IMG/VR virus record: IMGVR_UViG_3300009705_000022
Location: 1 to 50,941 of that record
Strand: one strand, 5' to 3'
DNA: 50,941 nucleotides
From: a virus
In this document: piece after piece, positions 10,201 through 17,134 of the stretch
How positions within the stretch are numbered: position 1 is the first letter of the stretch
Layout of the letters: each line of letters begins with the position of its first letter
Notes under the pieces: model-generated
Told to the model about the DNA's origin: nothing
Databases searched by the model: none
Seen by the model: the letters and a program-made list of their open reading frames with translations, nothing else
Made by a program: the position numbers and the translations under genes

Positions 10201-10951
10201 CAGAATAATAAGAAGTTAAATCATTACCAACTGAATCTGAATATTGAATTGCAAACTGATAAGTTCCTGCAGTTAAAGTACCTAAGTTAATTACTTCAGG
10301 TATTTGTAATTGAGGAATATCAAAGTTAGGTTGAATCTTTAGTTGATTACAATCTAAATCGTTACTATATACAGGATCGCAAGTGGGAGTACCAGCTATA
10401 AGTTTGAAGGGAGGATCATCTATATCTAAATATCTTCTAGGGTTTAATCCGTCAGTCCAGTATATTTCTGTACTACAGTTTGTTATCCTGTGGACTACCT
10501 TATGAATAGGATGATCAATGTTAAAGTTTAGACATGGGGCAGCTACTAACTGCTGGTATTGACAATCATTATTAAACTGAAAGCCAATCTCACTATTACC
10601 AGTTGTAGGATTTGTTAAGAAGAATATATTTTTCTTTTTCTCAGGTATAGTATACTTTCCTACTAGTTCATAACCACTAGGAAATGTTAAACATGGCTCA
10701 TTCCCAGGTTCATTCTGATAATTAATAGAACTAGAATCAAAGTTTTCTATAGTAGCATTTAATGCATAAGTAAGTTTTCCTGGTTGTACTTGATTAATAG
10801 TACTGTCCATATTAAGGCCAGATTGAGCTTGCCCATATTCAAGTCTAACTTGACCTTTTTGAGCAGCATCCATCTGTTTAGCACTTGCAGCTTTCTTTTT
10901 AGCAGCAGCTAAACCTGAAGCAGCATCATCGTTTTCTTTTCTAGTAGCCAT
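4268..10951 (-). CDS. Giant crAss-like tail/stem protein (2227 aa) with C-terminal Thr-linked display domains
   Basis: This is the largest gene in the window. The N-terminus is charged and Ala-rich, followed by motifs I associate with the giant tail protein of crAss-like phages: SGLNMDSTINQVQPG and LTYALNATI near residues 45-70, then WTDGLNPRRYLD near 165. About residues 815-930 form a Gly/Glu/Pro-rich low-complexity insert. Near 1630-1672 is the aromatic block SKSWTMSFDF, SWISFHSYLPN and NNFYYSG. After this the family features stop. A Thr/Ser tract (about 1707-1727) leads into Cys-containing domains, a second tract lies near 1878-1889, a propeller-like stretch follows, and a third tract near 2149-2170 precedes a short Cys-rich terminal domain. 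The role is virion stem/tail; the added C-terminal domains are probably surface displayed. The gene is followed by a coupled gene carrying the expected remaining C-terminal domain. Confidence 0.75.
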   Translation of the reverse strand: MATRKENDDAASGLAAAKKKAASAKQMDAAQKGQVRLEYGQAQSGLNMDSTINQVQPGKLTYALNATIENFDSSSINYQNEPGNEPCLTFPSGYELVGKYTIPEKKKNIFFLTNPTTGNSEIGFQFNNDCQYQQLVAAPCLNFNIDHPIHKVVHRITNCSTEIYWTDGLNPRRYLDIDDPPFKLIAGTPTCDPVYSNDLDCNQLKIQPNFDIPQLQIPEVINLGTLTAGTYQFAIQYSDSVGNDLTSYYSVTNPCPIADKLITSVNFNYPVGKSIRVAVSNLDQTGQFQYFNLAVIKTINDISSVELVGTYNITEPAQEILYTGADASPIQLSMSDIFEKYPYYSIAQDVTSVQDTLIWSNLTSIDRINYQQIASNITLQWESYRIPAGENYSDEYNATNLRGYMRDEIYAFEIVFLLRNGKQTDSFHIPGAGYNNVFADVPETNDDFIGVPDTYINGIGYSPYWKIYNNATNLGFSDGYVSDNNYKGPYQFGEFAYWESTEKYPCNTDVWGNLADEYIRHHKFPDVLVSPIMENGNIIYDKEGQILPTMQDNAVFPIGVKIDNDQIANLIISSDLTQDQKDDIIGYKIVRGDRSTNKSVIAKGLIRNVNKYNKQDQDYYYPNYPYNQVVGEDQFIQENNNAWTDNAKSWLIYMPDEDPQFPWWVDFFDIPPPIIDTNKDDEGIYAYTSLTNGREVQAIIKVGCVIEVCSPTRPIALKGIMTIGPGDYDVWACDSSGAELACGWRLNWYNPFNRQNLDQDIQRAQWMGAGAIVGGTFGTVITQAWEGDPDLLNTSDNPYKPWPTEKGTFLGINCTKITIDPQPIDNTMFSDPEGQELGEGESQGEGPDYIGPIPDYDGEEALECLGETGEPGFGFPHFPTPPLNPDEPSSQGVDTLLGQSIGSGSEGFLNGSNSRPFSRRSGLGCDREFPMPILGEEKETIKSQIFNSPDTSFGQPFLGDIMKLESVMFGAGKAHFVEVKDNAKYKLLSKEAQQDALNSAERVAKMGAGGFNAGVMFTVYQSYLTIYVNGITRRNYGQSFNSIANYDYSFPIENNVSGGIKQRQLDTSRYLIPGVQSIYPNDPPVNNWNRESSVYIKTREDISSVNPTAEPFLLPHKTPSLENTNGDPSIVEYSRFGIGESGSCAKPQKEQDIKVVSYYGSMKNLIPNQYGQINSFLRIDTGYQKTFDITQSTSSLTGTDTIFGGDTFISRFTFKTKLPFFIDNRVGAPNDSDIFFDELGNVGYPKFWHSARSILDNYIITEGTGAPQPMYNLISTKAHNFDCANDPSQIPVSTDNPIFGSFRTFYDGYMYLWAYGVPNFYCETLYNTDLRQAFNNKEGDFWPHVSSGIPDDWVQETNVPIAQDNTYYYNVTYSKQNKENSFSQLPPDWEEDLCFTYFPFRAIYSDTQGDSADNRVNNWLVYRALSRHDFPQNYGNLTSLDGVMDRAILARFDNKALLYGSLLTIDTSNPQAAYIGNPRLFDAAPPLDFAETDLGYVGSQNKFLLKIPYGSITADAKRGQIFLIGGKQAVDITAAASGVNRFMTNHLPFEILEYFPKVNIDNHFNGIGLHGVYDSRFDRVIITKLDYIPIDDRIQYDADTKKFFIVIGDDPTTPDIENITQEVFLFDKEYFCSKSWTMSFDFTTKSWISFHSYLPNFYIGENNFYYSGINSCCTEFTAILDTPDRSRIDEETPQLEMIVGVVQAPKLITTSTTSTSSPFITTTTSTTVALDCDFNIVLSEELDCEIDGVGYITVPTPTTTTICYREGSLQNVSLSEGYERQSDQQVVIGTGSAIEACSVARIVDTANTELSAVPIEQAAQITTFNNGISLLSQYVYRGIATDCTYVSDGWYTTSEEFNDNNSVFYIESGRVMEIYDCGCNTTSTTSTIAPYIPECCVVLGVENISQSENNLYLLSDGTDANPIPQNSQIPRKVKLDWNPTENVDSTAWSESYLFTYTSSTPEFNIYTIDLSPWKVESSQMILAPSGTSGPMIAKNDTTLITANTNGYVTEITFDYTASPSTATPSNKFLLPAAHTFSTDFIFVNGDVPKLITVGYANSAPSDAILFEFNYNTGSINLQVTYTGKTVRNVVYCDCNIYLVCDGVTNPTDIFIVESVSPYSLIGILDDPISNYDNITLVNQLSQCMIKGIENTTTSTTTVAPTTTTTSTSAAPGVCNEYEIVGPRALIYTDCFGQQASISVPTGDTETVCAVTITTGSGVTLIGPCTVS

Positions 10952-10956
10952 ATGTA

Positions 10957-11961
10957 TTAATTAGAACCATTACGTCTCCAACGTCTATTTGAATACCTAC
11001 CTGATACTTGAGATTTTGCATCTGGAAGTTCATATTGGTTGAAGCGATTTAAGTCAGTAATAATTTTTCTTTGCTTTTGATAAACTGTTTCTTTTTTAAG
11101 TTCTGTTTCTGCCATTATCCAAGCTTCATCCATTATCTGTTTATGATAAATGAGTTTAGTTTGTAATTGATTAAATGTTTCGTCTACTGTTTGGTTTGTA
11201 AGAGTTTCAAATACTTTGAATTTAATAAATGCTTCAATATATTCTCTAACACGAAAGTTATCAGGTATTAATTGATTGCCTATTTTATCATAATCTGTTG
11301 CATAAAATACTAGATGTACTGTTCCGGATCTAAAGTTTGTTACAAAGTTATTATCTCTGATATCAAAAGAGTCAAAGGAAGAAGCACCAGGTGTAAACTC
11401 ACGACCTGCTAAAGTTAATTGATTAAATTGTGACCACGAATTAGTATAGGATAAATTACAACTTTTACGTGCAGATATATTTCCTGGTTTTAATAAGTAA
11501 GACCTTCTCCAGGATCTAGGAATTTCACTATTTGTTTTGTATACAGCCTGTACTACTGTAGGCATACACGTACCATCACAACTAGGATGTTGACATGAAG
11601 GATTATCACAAGGAGTTCCTCCTATTGTTAAAGGAGCTACTTGAATAGTAGTAGCATTAACTGCTTGAGTATATAAAGAAGATGCTGCAGGATAAGGATT
11701 TCCTTGTACTACTGCACACATCCATGCTTCTCTTACTGCATAAAAGTTATCAGGAAGTCTTGCTTGAAAGTCTTCTATAAACAAAATCTCAGTAGTAATT
11801 TGAAATGTAGTCCTACCCATCTTCCTAAGACATTTGTCTAGGTAGGTAGGAAATAATAAATCATCTACAGCTCCAGTGTCAAAGTAACTTTTAAGTTCTT
11901 CTTTTACTGTTGCATATAGAGGCTCTGGGGATACAAAATCGTATTTATAATAGTATGACAT
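10957..11961 (-). CDS. Conserved crAss-like tail/ring structural protein (334 aa)
   Basis: The N-terminus (YYYKYDFVSPEPLY, then LKSYFDTGAVDDLLFP and CLRKMGR) matches my memory of a conserved structural protein always found beside the giant tail gene in crAss-like phages, probably part of the tail barrel or head-tail ring. Around residues 116-132 there is a Cys-rich insertion with spacing C-x4-C-x4-C-x3-C (DNPSCQHPSCDGTC) that could bind a metal or form disulfides. The C-terminus is basic (RYSNRRWRR). It lies 5 bp downstream of the 159-aa gene and 5 bp upstream of the giant gene, so it belongs to the same transcript. The exact ring position in the virion cannot be told from sequence. Confidence 0.6.
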   Translation of the reverse strand: MSYYYKYDFVSPEPLYATVKEELKSYFDTGAVDDLLFPTYLDKCLRKMGRTTFQITTEILFIEDFQARLPDNFYAVREAWMCAVVQGNPYPAASSLYTQAVNATTIQVAPLTIGGTPCDNPSCQHPSCDGTCMPTVVQAVYKTNSEIPRSWRRSYLLKPGNISARKSCNLSYTNSWSQFNQLTLAGREFTPGASSFDSFDIRDNNFVTNFRSGTVHLVFYATDYDKIGNQLIPDNFRVREYIEAFIKFKVFETLTNQTVDETFNQLQTKLIYHKQIMDEAWIMAETELKKETVYQKQRKIITDLNRFNQYELPDAKSQVSGRYSNRRWRRNGSN

Positions 11962-11964
11962 AAC

Positions 11965-12444
11965 TTATTTTTTCCATTCATGATATGTGTGTTGATACTT
12001 GTTGTCTGCCTTTAGATAGTGAGAAAGATCTCTTGAAGTTCTTCTAGAAGGTTTAAAATACCATAGATCAGAGTTTCTAAATCTAGCAGTTTGTTTAAAC
12101 CACATCCAACCAAAGAAATATCCTTCTGTATGGTAATTAAAGTTATATATAACTTTCCCCTTTTGTTTAGTCTTTTGCCAATCAATAGGAAGATTTACAA
12201 ACTCCTTACCATCAACTCCTTTAACTTTTCTTCTTTTCTTTTTATTAATAGAAAACTCTCCAAACCCAGTAGGTAACTTTTCTTTTTCACCTGTCTCTAG
12301 GATGTAGTATTTAAAAGATTCATTGAAAGCATATAGAATATTTTTCCACTCATCAAAAGTTAAGGAGATTAAAGGGTTCTTTTTACAGAAGTCCTCGTAA
12401 TTACTTTTACTTGCACTTCTCCAGTCAACTGCTACTCTTGACAT
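11965..12444 (-). CDS. Conserved structural-region protein, possibly HU-fold-like (159 aa)
   Basis: The protein is rich in aromatic and basic residues. A central segment, LPTGFGEFSINKKKRR (about 59-74), resembles the GFGxF beta-arm entry of HU/IHF proteins, but the second half (GYFFGWMWFKQTARF, DLWYFKPSRRTSRDL) does not. I recall similar proteins in the tail gene cluster of crAss-like phages, where the function is unassigned. It starts 9 bp after the TAG stop of the 242-aa gene and ends 4 bp before the 334-aa gene. It is probably a head-tail or DNA-contacting virion component; confidence in the function is low although the gene itself is secure. Confidence 0.55.
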   Translation of the reverse strand: MSRVAVDWRSASKSNYEDFCKKNPLISLTFDEWKNILYAFNESFKYYILETGEKEKLPTGFGEFSINKKKRRKVKGVDGKEFVNLPIDWQKTKQKGKVIYNFNYHTEGYFFGWMWFKQTARFRNSDLWYFKPSRRTSRDLSHYLKADNKYQHTYHEWKK

Positions 12445-12452
12445 ATATAGTT

Positions 12453-13181
12453 CTAGTTTGTAGGTTGAGCATTTGGAGCTTGTCCATCTATGCCTTCATT
12501 ACTCATGTCATCCTTAATTTGGAAATATGTTGACAATAACTTTTGAGAAGTTAATGATAATGCTTGTTGTTCTAAATAACCAGGTAATGCATATTCCTTA
12601 TCTAAAGGATTTTTACAATACTCTTCATCTGTATATTCAGGACTTCCACATCCACATTCTGGATACATGATCTCGTTAGGTACATCTTCTAAAAAGAATG
12701 CTGCTAACCTTATTGCTTTTAATAAAGGATTATTTACATAAAGATATCCATTAGATATCCAAAAGTAATAATCATTTTTTACTATAGGTAATTTTAATAG
12801 GTTAATATATCTATTGATTGTTATTTCTTTTAATTTAGTACCTCTACCACCCATAGCATCTATAGAATAAACACCTTGGATTACATATTGATAGTTACCT
12901 TCAGATATTCTAGGTAGCTTAAATACAGTTCGTGATACACTACACTCATCTACATAATCACAACATTCAGAGATGGGTACTTCCTTCATCTCTAAACAAG
13001 GAATAGTAGTAAACAATGTATCACTAGCCCATAGTTTTCTTAAATTAGTTTCTCTCTTAATTAGCAATTGAGCATTGTTCTTAACCTCAGAAGCGATTGC
13101 TCGATCTGTGATAAGTGCATCTGTTGATAATATTTTGTGCATAGATCGCACATCTGAAACTAATTTTCTTAATGTTGCCAT
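12453..13181 (-). CDS. Conserved crAss-like head-tail/ring protein (242 aa)
   Basis: Its sequence signatures (ITDRAIASE, LIKRETNLRKLW, FTTIPCLEMKEVPISECCDY, LKEITINRYINLLKLP, YFWISNGYLYV, AIRLAAFF) are those I associate with a strongly conserved head-tail ring or tail protein of crAss-like phages. Several Cys residues cluster near residues 68-79 (CCDY) and 177-189 (ECGCGS), which is unusual for a cytoplasmic protein. The gene ends with TAG, followed 9 bp later by the ATG of the next gene, which supports TAG as a normal stop here. It follows the 48-aa gene almost without a gap. Role: virion assembly (inferred). Confidence 0.6.
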   Translation of the reverse strand: MATLRKLVSDVRSMHKILSTDALITDRAIASEVKNNAQLLIKRETNLRKLWASDTLFTTIPCLEMKEVPISECCDYVDECSVSRTVFKLPRISEGNYQYVIQGVYSIDAMGGRGTKLKEITINRYINLLKLPIVKNDYYFWISNGYLYVNNPLLKAIRLAAFFLEDVPNEIMYPECGCGSPEYTDEEYCKNPLDKEYALPGYLEQQALSLTSQKLLSTYFQIKDDMSNEGIDGQAPNAQPTN

Positions 13182-13182
13182 T

Positions 13183-13329
13183 TTATATTTTCTTTCTGTA
13201 ATTACCGAATCCTTGTATACCTCCCATTTGATCAGCTTCTCTCATATAATTACGCTTCATATTATAAGGACGAATCTTAGGAGCTTTTACATTTTTGCCT
13301 GGTGTAGGCTTTCCATACTTTGTTGCCAT
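13183..13329 (-). CDS. Small basic hypothetical protein (48 aa)
   Basis: An ATG at 13329 opens a 48-codon frame ending in TAA at 13183-13185, filling precisely the gap between the phosphoesterase gene (ends 13332) and the 242-aa gene (starts 13181). The product begins MATKYGKPTPGKNVKAPK and is strongly basic, with a Gly-rich end (GGIQGFGNY). The tight fit between neighbours on the same strand is the main evidence that it is real. I do not recognise the family; a small DNA- or capsid-contacting protein is possible. Confidence 0.55.
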   Translation of the reverse strand: MATKYGKPTPGKNVKAPKIRPYNMKRNYMREADQMGGIQGFGNYRKKI

Positions 13330-13331
13330 AT

Positions 13332-14579
13332 CTATATTCTTTCTTCAAATTCAGCTACCTTTCCTACTTTAAAGTCATAGACTAACGCTAAGGCAGCTCG
13401 TACACTATGTACAAAATTATTATCTTTATGCCATCTATCTGTTCCAGATAAGCTAGGCATTTGTTGTATTCTTACTCCTTTTATCTCTTTAGCCATATAG
13501 TGATGCTTATCACCTGTGTGAACTTCTCTATATGTAGCATCTCCAAACCATTTACTATAAACAGGATGTGTTGCAAATAATAAAGGCAAAGCATCAATTT
13601 TACAGTTACCATGATGGAAACCAATAAAAGTACTACCAACTACAGTAGCTTTAATTAATCCTTCCTCTCTAACAAATGATATATTTTTATCATTCTTAAA
13701 GAATATATCTAACGCATGAGCTAAATAATATGATTTAGTTCTATCATGATTACCTTGTACTAGAATAACTTCAACATGCTTAGAGTTAGTCTTAAGCATC
13801 TTAATAGTATCTACTAGAATATTAAATCCCATTTCATACTCTGAAGCATAATCTAAGATTATATCTTGTGGAGTACCGTTAGTTGTAGTGTTTTGATAAT
13901 TATCAGTATGAAAGAAATCATTAGATATAGGAAACACTACTTTATTTATATCGTAAACAGATCTAACTTTATGTGTTAAAGCTTCTGCTATATGTACAAA
14001 CCTTGTAGCTCTGGTCTCTGGATCATTATCTCCATCAACATATCGTTTACCTAAATGGTAATCAGATAAAGATAGTTCAATATCTACAAGAGATTTATCA
14101 TTATCTAGTTTAGGAGAAGAGATAGGAATGTAGTTTGATTTATAGTTCTCTAAGAACTTGCTGAAATCATCAGCTGTGTAATCTTCTGGACCTTTTCTTT
14201 TAGAAAAGATTGAAGATGTAAACTTTCCAGTTGGAAGTACTTTAGACCAGTAGTTAGTAATTATATACTTTTCTAGATCTATCTTGTGTAACTCTGCTAA
14301 CTCTATATCACTCTTTGGTTCAAAGTCAAGAGTTATTGTACTTTCTATTGTTCCTTTATCGTTACTTACTTTCCGCAATGCCTGCTCAAATTCTTTACTA
14401 TGAGTTGGTTCACTGTCTAAAAACTGCTCTCCTTCATCTACATTCTTCCCCCTCATCTCTTTTAATAATTCATTTACTTCAGACAGTGTTATTTTCAGTT
14501 GTTCTGCGTACCACTGTTTGCTTCTTTTTCGCTTTAATAATGATTTTAACTCATTAAGAAGTCCTTGATTTTCAGCCAT
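13332..14579 (-). CDS. Helix-turn-helix / calcineurin-like metallophosphoesterase fusion (415 aa)
   Basis: Residues about 8-45 look like a helix-turn-helix (KQWYAEQLKITLSEVNELL), followed by an acidic linker. The C-terminal part has the metallophosphoesterase motif series: D173-x-H175 (LSDYHLG), N220-D221 in place of the usual GD, G-N-H-D at 276-279, paired His at 322-323 (GFHHG), and HTGDKHH (354-360) in place of GHxH. Enzymes of this superfamily use two metal ions to cut phosphoesters, including DNA ends (Mre11/SbcD) or nucleotides. The gene stands first after a terminator and has its own promoter candidate, and it leads into the conserved tail genes. Whether it acts on DNA or on RNA is not visible. 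The domain call is strong, the role open. Confidence 0.75.
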   Translation of the reverse strand: MAENQGLLNELKSLLKRKRSKQWYAEQLKITLSEVNELLKEMRGKNVDEGEQFLDSEPTHSKEFEQALRKVSNDKGTIESTITLDFEPKSDIELAELHKIDLEKYIITNYWSKVLPTGKFTSSIFSKRKGPEDYTADDFSKFLENYKSNYIPISSPKLDNDKSLVDIELSLSDYHLGKRYVDGDNDPETRATRFVHIAEALTHKVRSVYDINKVVFPISNDFFHTDNYQNTTTNGTPQDIILDYASEYEMGFNILVDTIKMLKTNSKHVEVILVQGNHDRTKSYYLAHALDIFFKNDKNISFVREEGLIKATVVGSTFIGFHHGNCKIDALPLLFATHPVYSKWFGDATYREVHTGDKHHYMAKEIKGVRIQQMPSLSGTDRWHKDNNFVHSVRAALALVYDFKVGKVAEFEERI

Positions 14580-14607
14580 TTGTCCTGTATTTAATTAGTA
14601 AATGTTG

Positions 14608-14638
14608 TAAAGATAGATAAATTATTTGACTAAACATA
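14608..14638 (-). promoter_or_regulatory. Candidate Bacteroidetes-type promoter for phosphoesterase/tail genes
   Basis: On the minus strand TATG (14635-14638) lies 19 bp before TATCTTTA (14608-14615), an imperfect version of TTTG-N19-TAnnTTTG. The -7 element ends in TTTA like that of the scaffold promoter candidate at 31096-31126. The gene start is about 30 bp downstream. The -33 box has one mismatch, so this is tentative. Confidence 0.4.
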
Positions 14639-14692
14639 AAAAACTTAACCATGAGAGTTATTCTTTATAACTAATCTGATTATATGTAAAAA

Positions 14693-14749
14693 CTCCCTAG
14701 GGGCTTTTGCCCCTGGGAGAAGTTCTCTAAAACCAACAAAAGAGAACTT
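14693..14749 (-). terminator. Tandem hairpins with U-tract after the 222-aa display gene
   Basis: Just after the stop of the 222-aa gene there are two inverted repeats: a 9-bp stem (14720-14728 with 14741-14749), then a GC-rich stem of 11 bp with one bulged base (14693-14704 with 14709-14719, loop TTTT). On the minus strand the second is followed by TTTTT, as in an intrinsic terminator. It separates the display genes from the phosphoesterase/tail genes. Confidence 0.8.
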
Positions 14750-14750
14750 T

Positions 14751-15419
14751 TTAAAGTAATGGTTGTGATTGACAGCATTGATCATAAATCCAAGTAAAAC
14801 TAAAATTATCTCCTGAACTTCCACTAAACTGAAATGTATTTACGAGACATGGATTTGATAATATACTACCTGCTAAATCGTAGTTACTTATTGCTAAGTT
14901 TCCTAGATTACCATTTCCGTTATTTTGTGTATTTACCATTTCTATATGGTTTCTATAAGATATTAAAGCTGGATCAAAAAAGAATAATTGCATACCACCT
15001 AAAGGACATGGGAAGTTTGGTTCAGTTAAAGTTACTGGAGTAGTGCTAGCAATAAATACTGCTCCTACTTGAGCATTTTGACTTAGGTCAACAGATCCTA
15101 TTGTAACTCCGTTTAAAAGTATATTAAAGTTATCATCCATTGATGAGTTAGTATTACATATCTGAAAAACAGGAACAGTGTTTGGACAAACAGGAGGTGT
15201 ATCTATAGGTTCATCTACAAAAGAATTACAATCATCATTAGAAGATTGAATTCTAACCACTGTAGTACCTGCAGGGACATTGTATGAAACAAACCCTACA
15301 AGAAGTTGAAGAGATGTTATACCTGTTTCAAAAGATTCTGTAAATCCATTTACTTGAGAAAACAAGTTAAAAGGTCCTGCATCACTTCCTACACTACTAG
15401 CTTGTATTAATATTGCCAT
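14751..15419 (-). CDS. Display protein with N-terminal Ig-like GPF module (222 aa)
   Basis: The N-terminus carries the module shared by neighbouring genes: DAGPFNLFSQVNGF, ESFETGI, LLVGFVSYNVPAGTTVVRI and a SSNDDC end (about 12-67). The remaining 150 residues are Asn/Ser-rich with scattered Cys and probable beta strands (NFNILLNGVTIGSVDL) and end in CCQSQPLL. There is no membrane segment. It is the last gene before the terminator hairpins. It probably folds as a two-domain beta-protein on the virion surface; the first domain is shared, the second I do not recognise. Confidence 0.6.
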   Translation of the reverse strand: MAILIQASSVGSDAGPFNLFSQVNGFTESFETGITSLQLLVGFVSYNVPAGTTVVRIQSSNDDCNSFVDEPIDTPPVCPNTVPVFQICNTNSSMDDNFNILLNGVTIGSVDLSQNAQVGAVFIASTTPVTLTEPNFPCPLGGMQLFFFDPALISYRNHIEMVNTQNNGNGNLGNLAISNYDLAGSILSNPCLVNTFQFSGSSGDNFSFTWIYDQCCQSQPLL

Positions 15420-15434
15420 TTTATATTTTTATTG

Positions 15435-15986
15435 TTATGGACATAGAACATTACAACATTCAACTTCATATCCATTTGCTCCTATTAATATCATTGCTTC
15501 GACAGGTATGTTTGTATCATTTGCTATTCCATACCAACCTGGTGTTAAGTTTAGTAAAGTTGCTCCCACTGGATCACTAAAATCATATAAGAAACTTCCT
15601 TCCGGTGGTATATATAAATTTCCTATAACAATACCATTATGAAAGTATTGACTATCAGTATCATCTCCAGCAATACATCCAGCACCAGATGAAGCATAAG
15701 GTGTACTATCAAAGAAATATCCTTCTGTATATTCAGTTCCAGGAAGTGAAACATCTACATAGTTATCATTACAAGCATGATTAGTATTAGCATTTTGTAT
15801 TCTTATAATAATAGTTCCAGCTGGAACATTACTTGTGTTGTAACCTAATGCACTTGTTAATTGTGTTATAGAAACCCCACTCTCAAATGCTGTTACATAG
15901 TTATCTACATCTGAATAAAGATCAACTGGTCCTGAACAATTTCCTGCACTGGTAAGTTTTATATTAAATATTATGTTGTTTGCCAT
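15435..15986 (-). CDS. Display protein with N-terminal Ig-like GPF module (183 aa)
   Basis: Residues about 8-75 repeat the module: LTSAGNCSGPVDLYSDVDNY, AFESGVS, LGYNTSNVPAGTIIIRI and a late Cys. GPF is GPV here. The C-terminal 105 residues (EGYFFDSTPYASSGAGC, HNGIVIGNLYIPPEGSF, ending ECCNVLCP) are unlike those of its neighbours, so the N-terminal module is a constant part and the rest a variable part. It lies 12 bp after the 377-aa gene in the same orientation. Function inferred: surface display or host contact. Confidence 0.6.
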   Translation of the reverse strand: MANNIIFNIKLTSAGNCSGPVDLYSDVDNYVTAFESGVSITQLTSALGYNTSNVPAGTIIIRIQNANTNHACNDNYVDVSLPGTEYTEGYFFDSTPYASSGAGCIAGDDTDSQYFHNGIVIGNLYIPPEGSFLYDFSDPVGATLLNLTPGWYGIANDTNIPVEAMILIGANGYEVECCNVLCP

Positions 15987-15998
15987 TATAAATTAATT

Positions 15999-17132
15999 TT
16001 AAGGGTTACAATTAGTTACATATGTAATCTCACCAAGACTATTTACTTTTACTATATAGCTATCTCCATCAAAATTAGCATGCCAATATTTAGAGTCACC
16101 ATCAAATACACTACCGACAGACCCTCCAGATTGAGTGAAAAGAAAATCACCAAAAGCAACAGTAGTCGTTCCGGTTTTCCAAACAAATTGATTTACTGCA
16201 TATTCACAAATACCAACAGCAAGGTTTGATGTAAATAAAGTAGAGATCAATCCTGGAATATTTGCTCCAGCATTAGTAGTAGTTGTAGTAGTTGTTGGTT
16301 GAAGAGTTGTTGTTGTTGTCGTTGAGCCACTTACAAGAGTTACACTTGCACCATTTAATGAACAATCACAAGTTGTAGTTGTTGTTGTTGTTGAAGAGGT
16401 ACTACTTGTAGTTGTTGTTGTAGTTGCTGCTATAGTTGTGGTAGTTGTTGTAGTAAGTTCTTTATACGTATCAGCTACAAAAGAGAAATCTACATCTACC
16501 CCTGCTCCTACAAAGTTTGGAGACATAACAGTAGTGTAATCGTCAAAACAGTCAAGACAGTCATCTTGTGGTTGATAGAATATACCATCTTCTACTATTG
16601 TATGAATAAAGTTATACATACCCTCTCTTTGAGTAAAGATGTTAGCAGCTACAATATCTCCTGGTAGTATATCTACTGAACCACTTGCTGAAGATGCACT
16701 TCCTGTAATAGCTACATTTACCACTTCAACTGCATTAACAGTAACTGTTAAAGTAGATTTTTGTGGGTCGGCTGCAATTAATGATCCTGGTGTATTTGTT
16801 ATAAGCTCCCAGTTAAATCTATTTGGTGGTACTTCTGTAGTAGTTGTTGATGTTGATGTTGAAGTACTTGTAGTAGTGGAAGTACTGGAACTAGTTGTTG
16901 TTGTAGTGGTAGGACAATTAGTAGGAACATCTATACAATTAGTACAAACGCCTGTAGAGCAAATTCTAACAATAGAAGTATTTGGAGGAGCTAATGATGT
17001 TATATATCCACCAGTTAAACTTGCAGCAGGTACTTGTGTTTCAAAAGGGTTTACATAGTTATCTACATTTGAAAATAAATCAAATGGTCCTGCTTGTCCG
17101 TCTATTGTTAATGTTATCTCTATTAAAGCCAT
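15999..17132 (-). CDS. Display protein: GPF module, three Thr/Ser linkers and extra domains (377 aa)
   Basis: Residues about 3-67 are the shared module (GQAGPFDLFSNVDNY, PFETQVPAASLTGGY, APPNTSIVRI, CTNC). A Thr/Ser tract at about 74-98 follows, then a beta-rich domain with strands like LTVTVNAVEVVNVAI (100-220), a second tract (224-254), a tiny Cys-containing piece, a third tract (269-283) and a C-terminal domain with aromatic residues (NQFVWKTGTTTVAFGDF). The layout is beads on a string, like secreted adhesins. Tracts are encoded by near-repetitive triplets and may vary in length. It is probably an exposed fibre or decoration; no enzyme motif is seen. Confidence 0.6.
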   Translation of the reverse strand: MALIEITLTIDGQAGPFDLFSNVDNYVNPFETQVPAASLTGGYITSLAPPNTSIVRICSTGVCTNCIDVPTNCPTTTTTTSSSTSTTTSTSTSTSTTTTEVPPNRFNWELITNTPGSLIAADPQKSTLTVTVNAVEVVNVAITGSASSASGSVDILPGDIVAANIFTQREGMYNFIHTIVEDGIFYQPQDDCLDCFDDYTTVMSPNFVGAGVDVDFSFVADTYKELTTTTTTTIAATTTTTTSSTSSTTTTTTTCDCSLNGASVTLVSGSTTTTTTLQPTTTTTTTNAGANIPGLISTLFTSNLAVGICEYAVNQFVWKTGTTTVAFGDFLFTQSGGSVGSVFDGDSKYWHANFDGDSYIVKVNSLGEITYVTNCNP

Positions 17133-17134
17133 AA

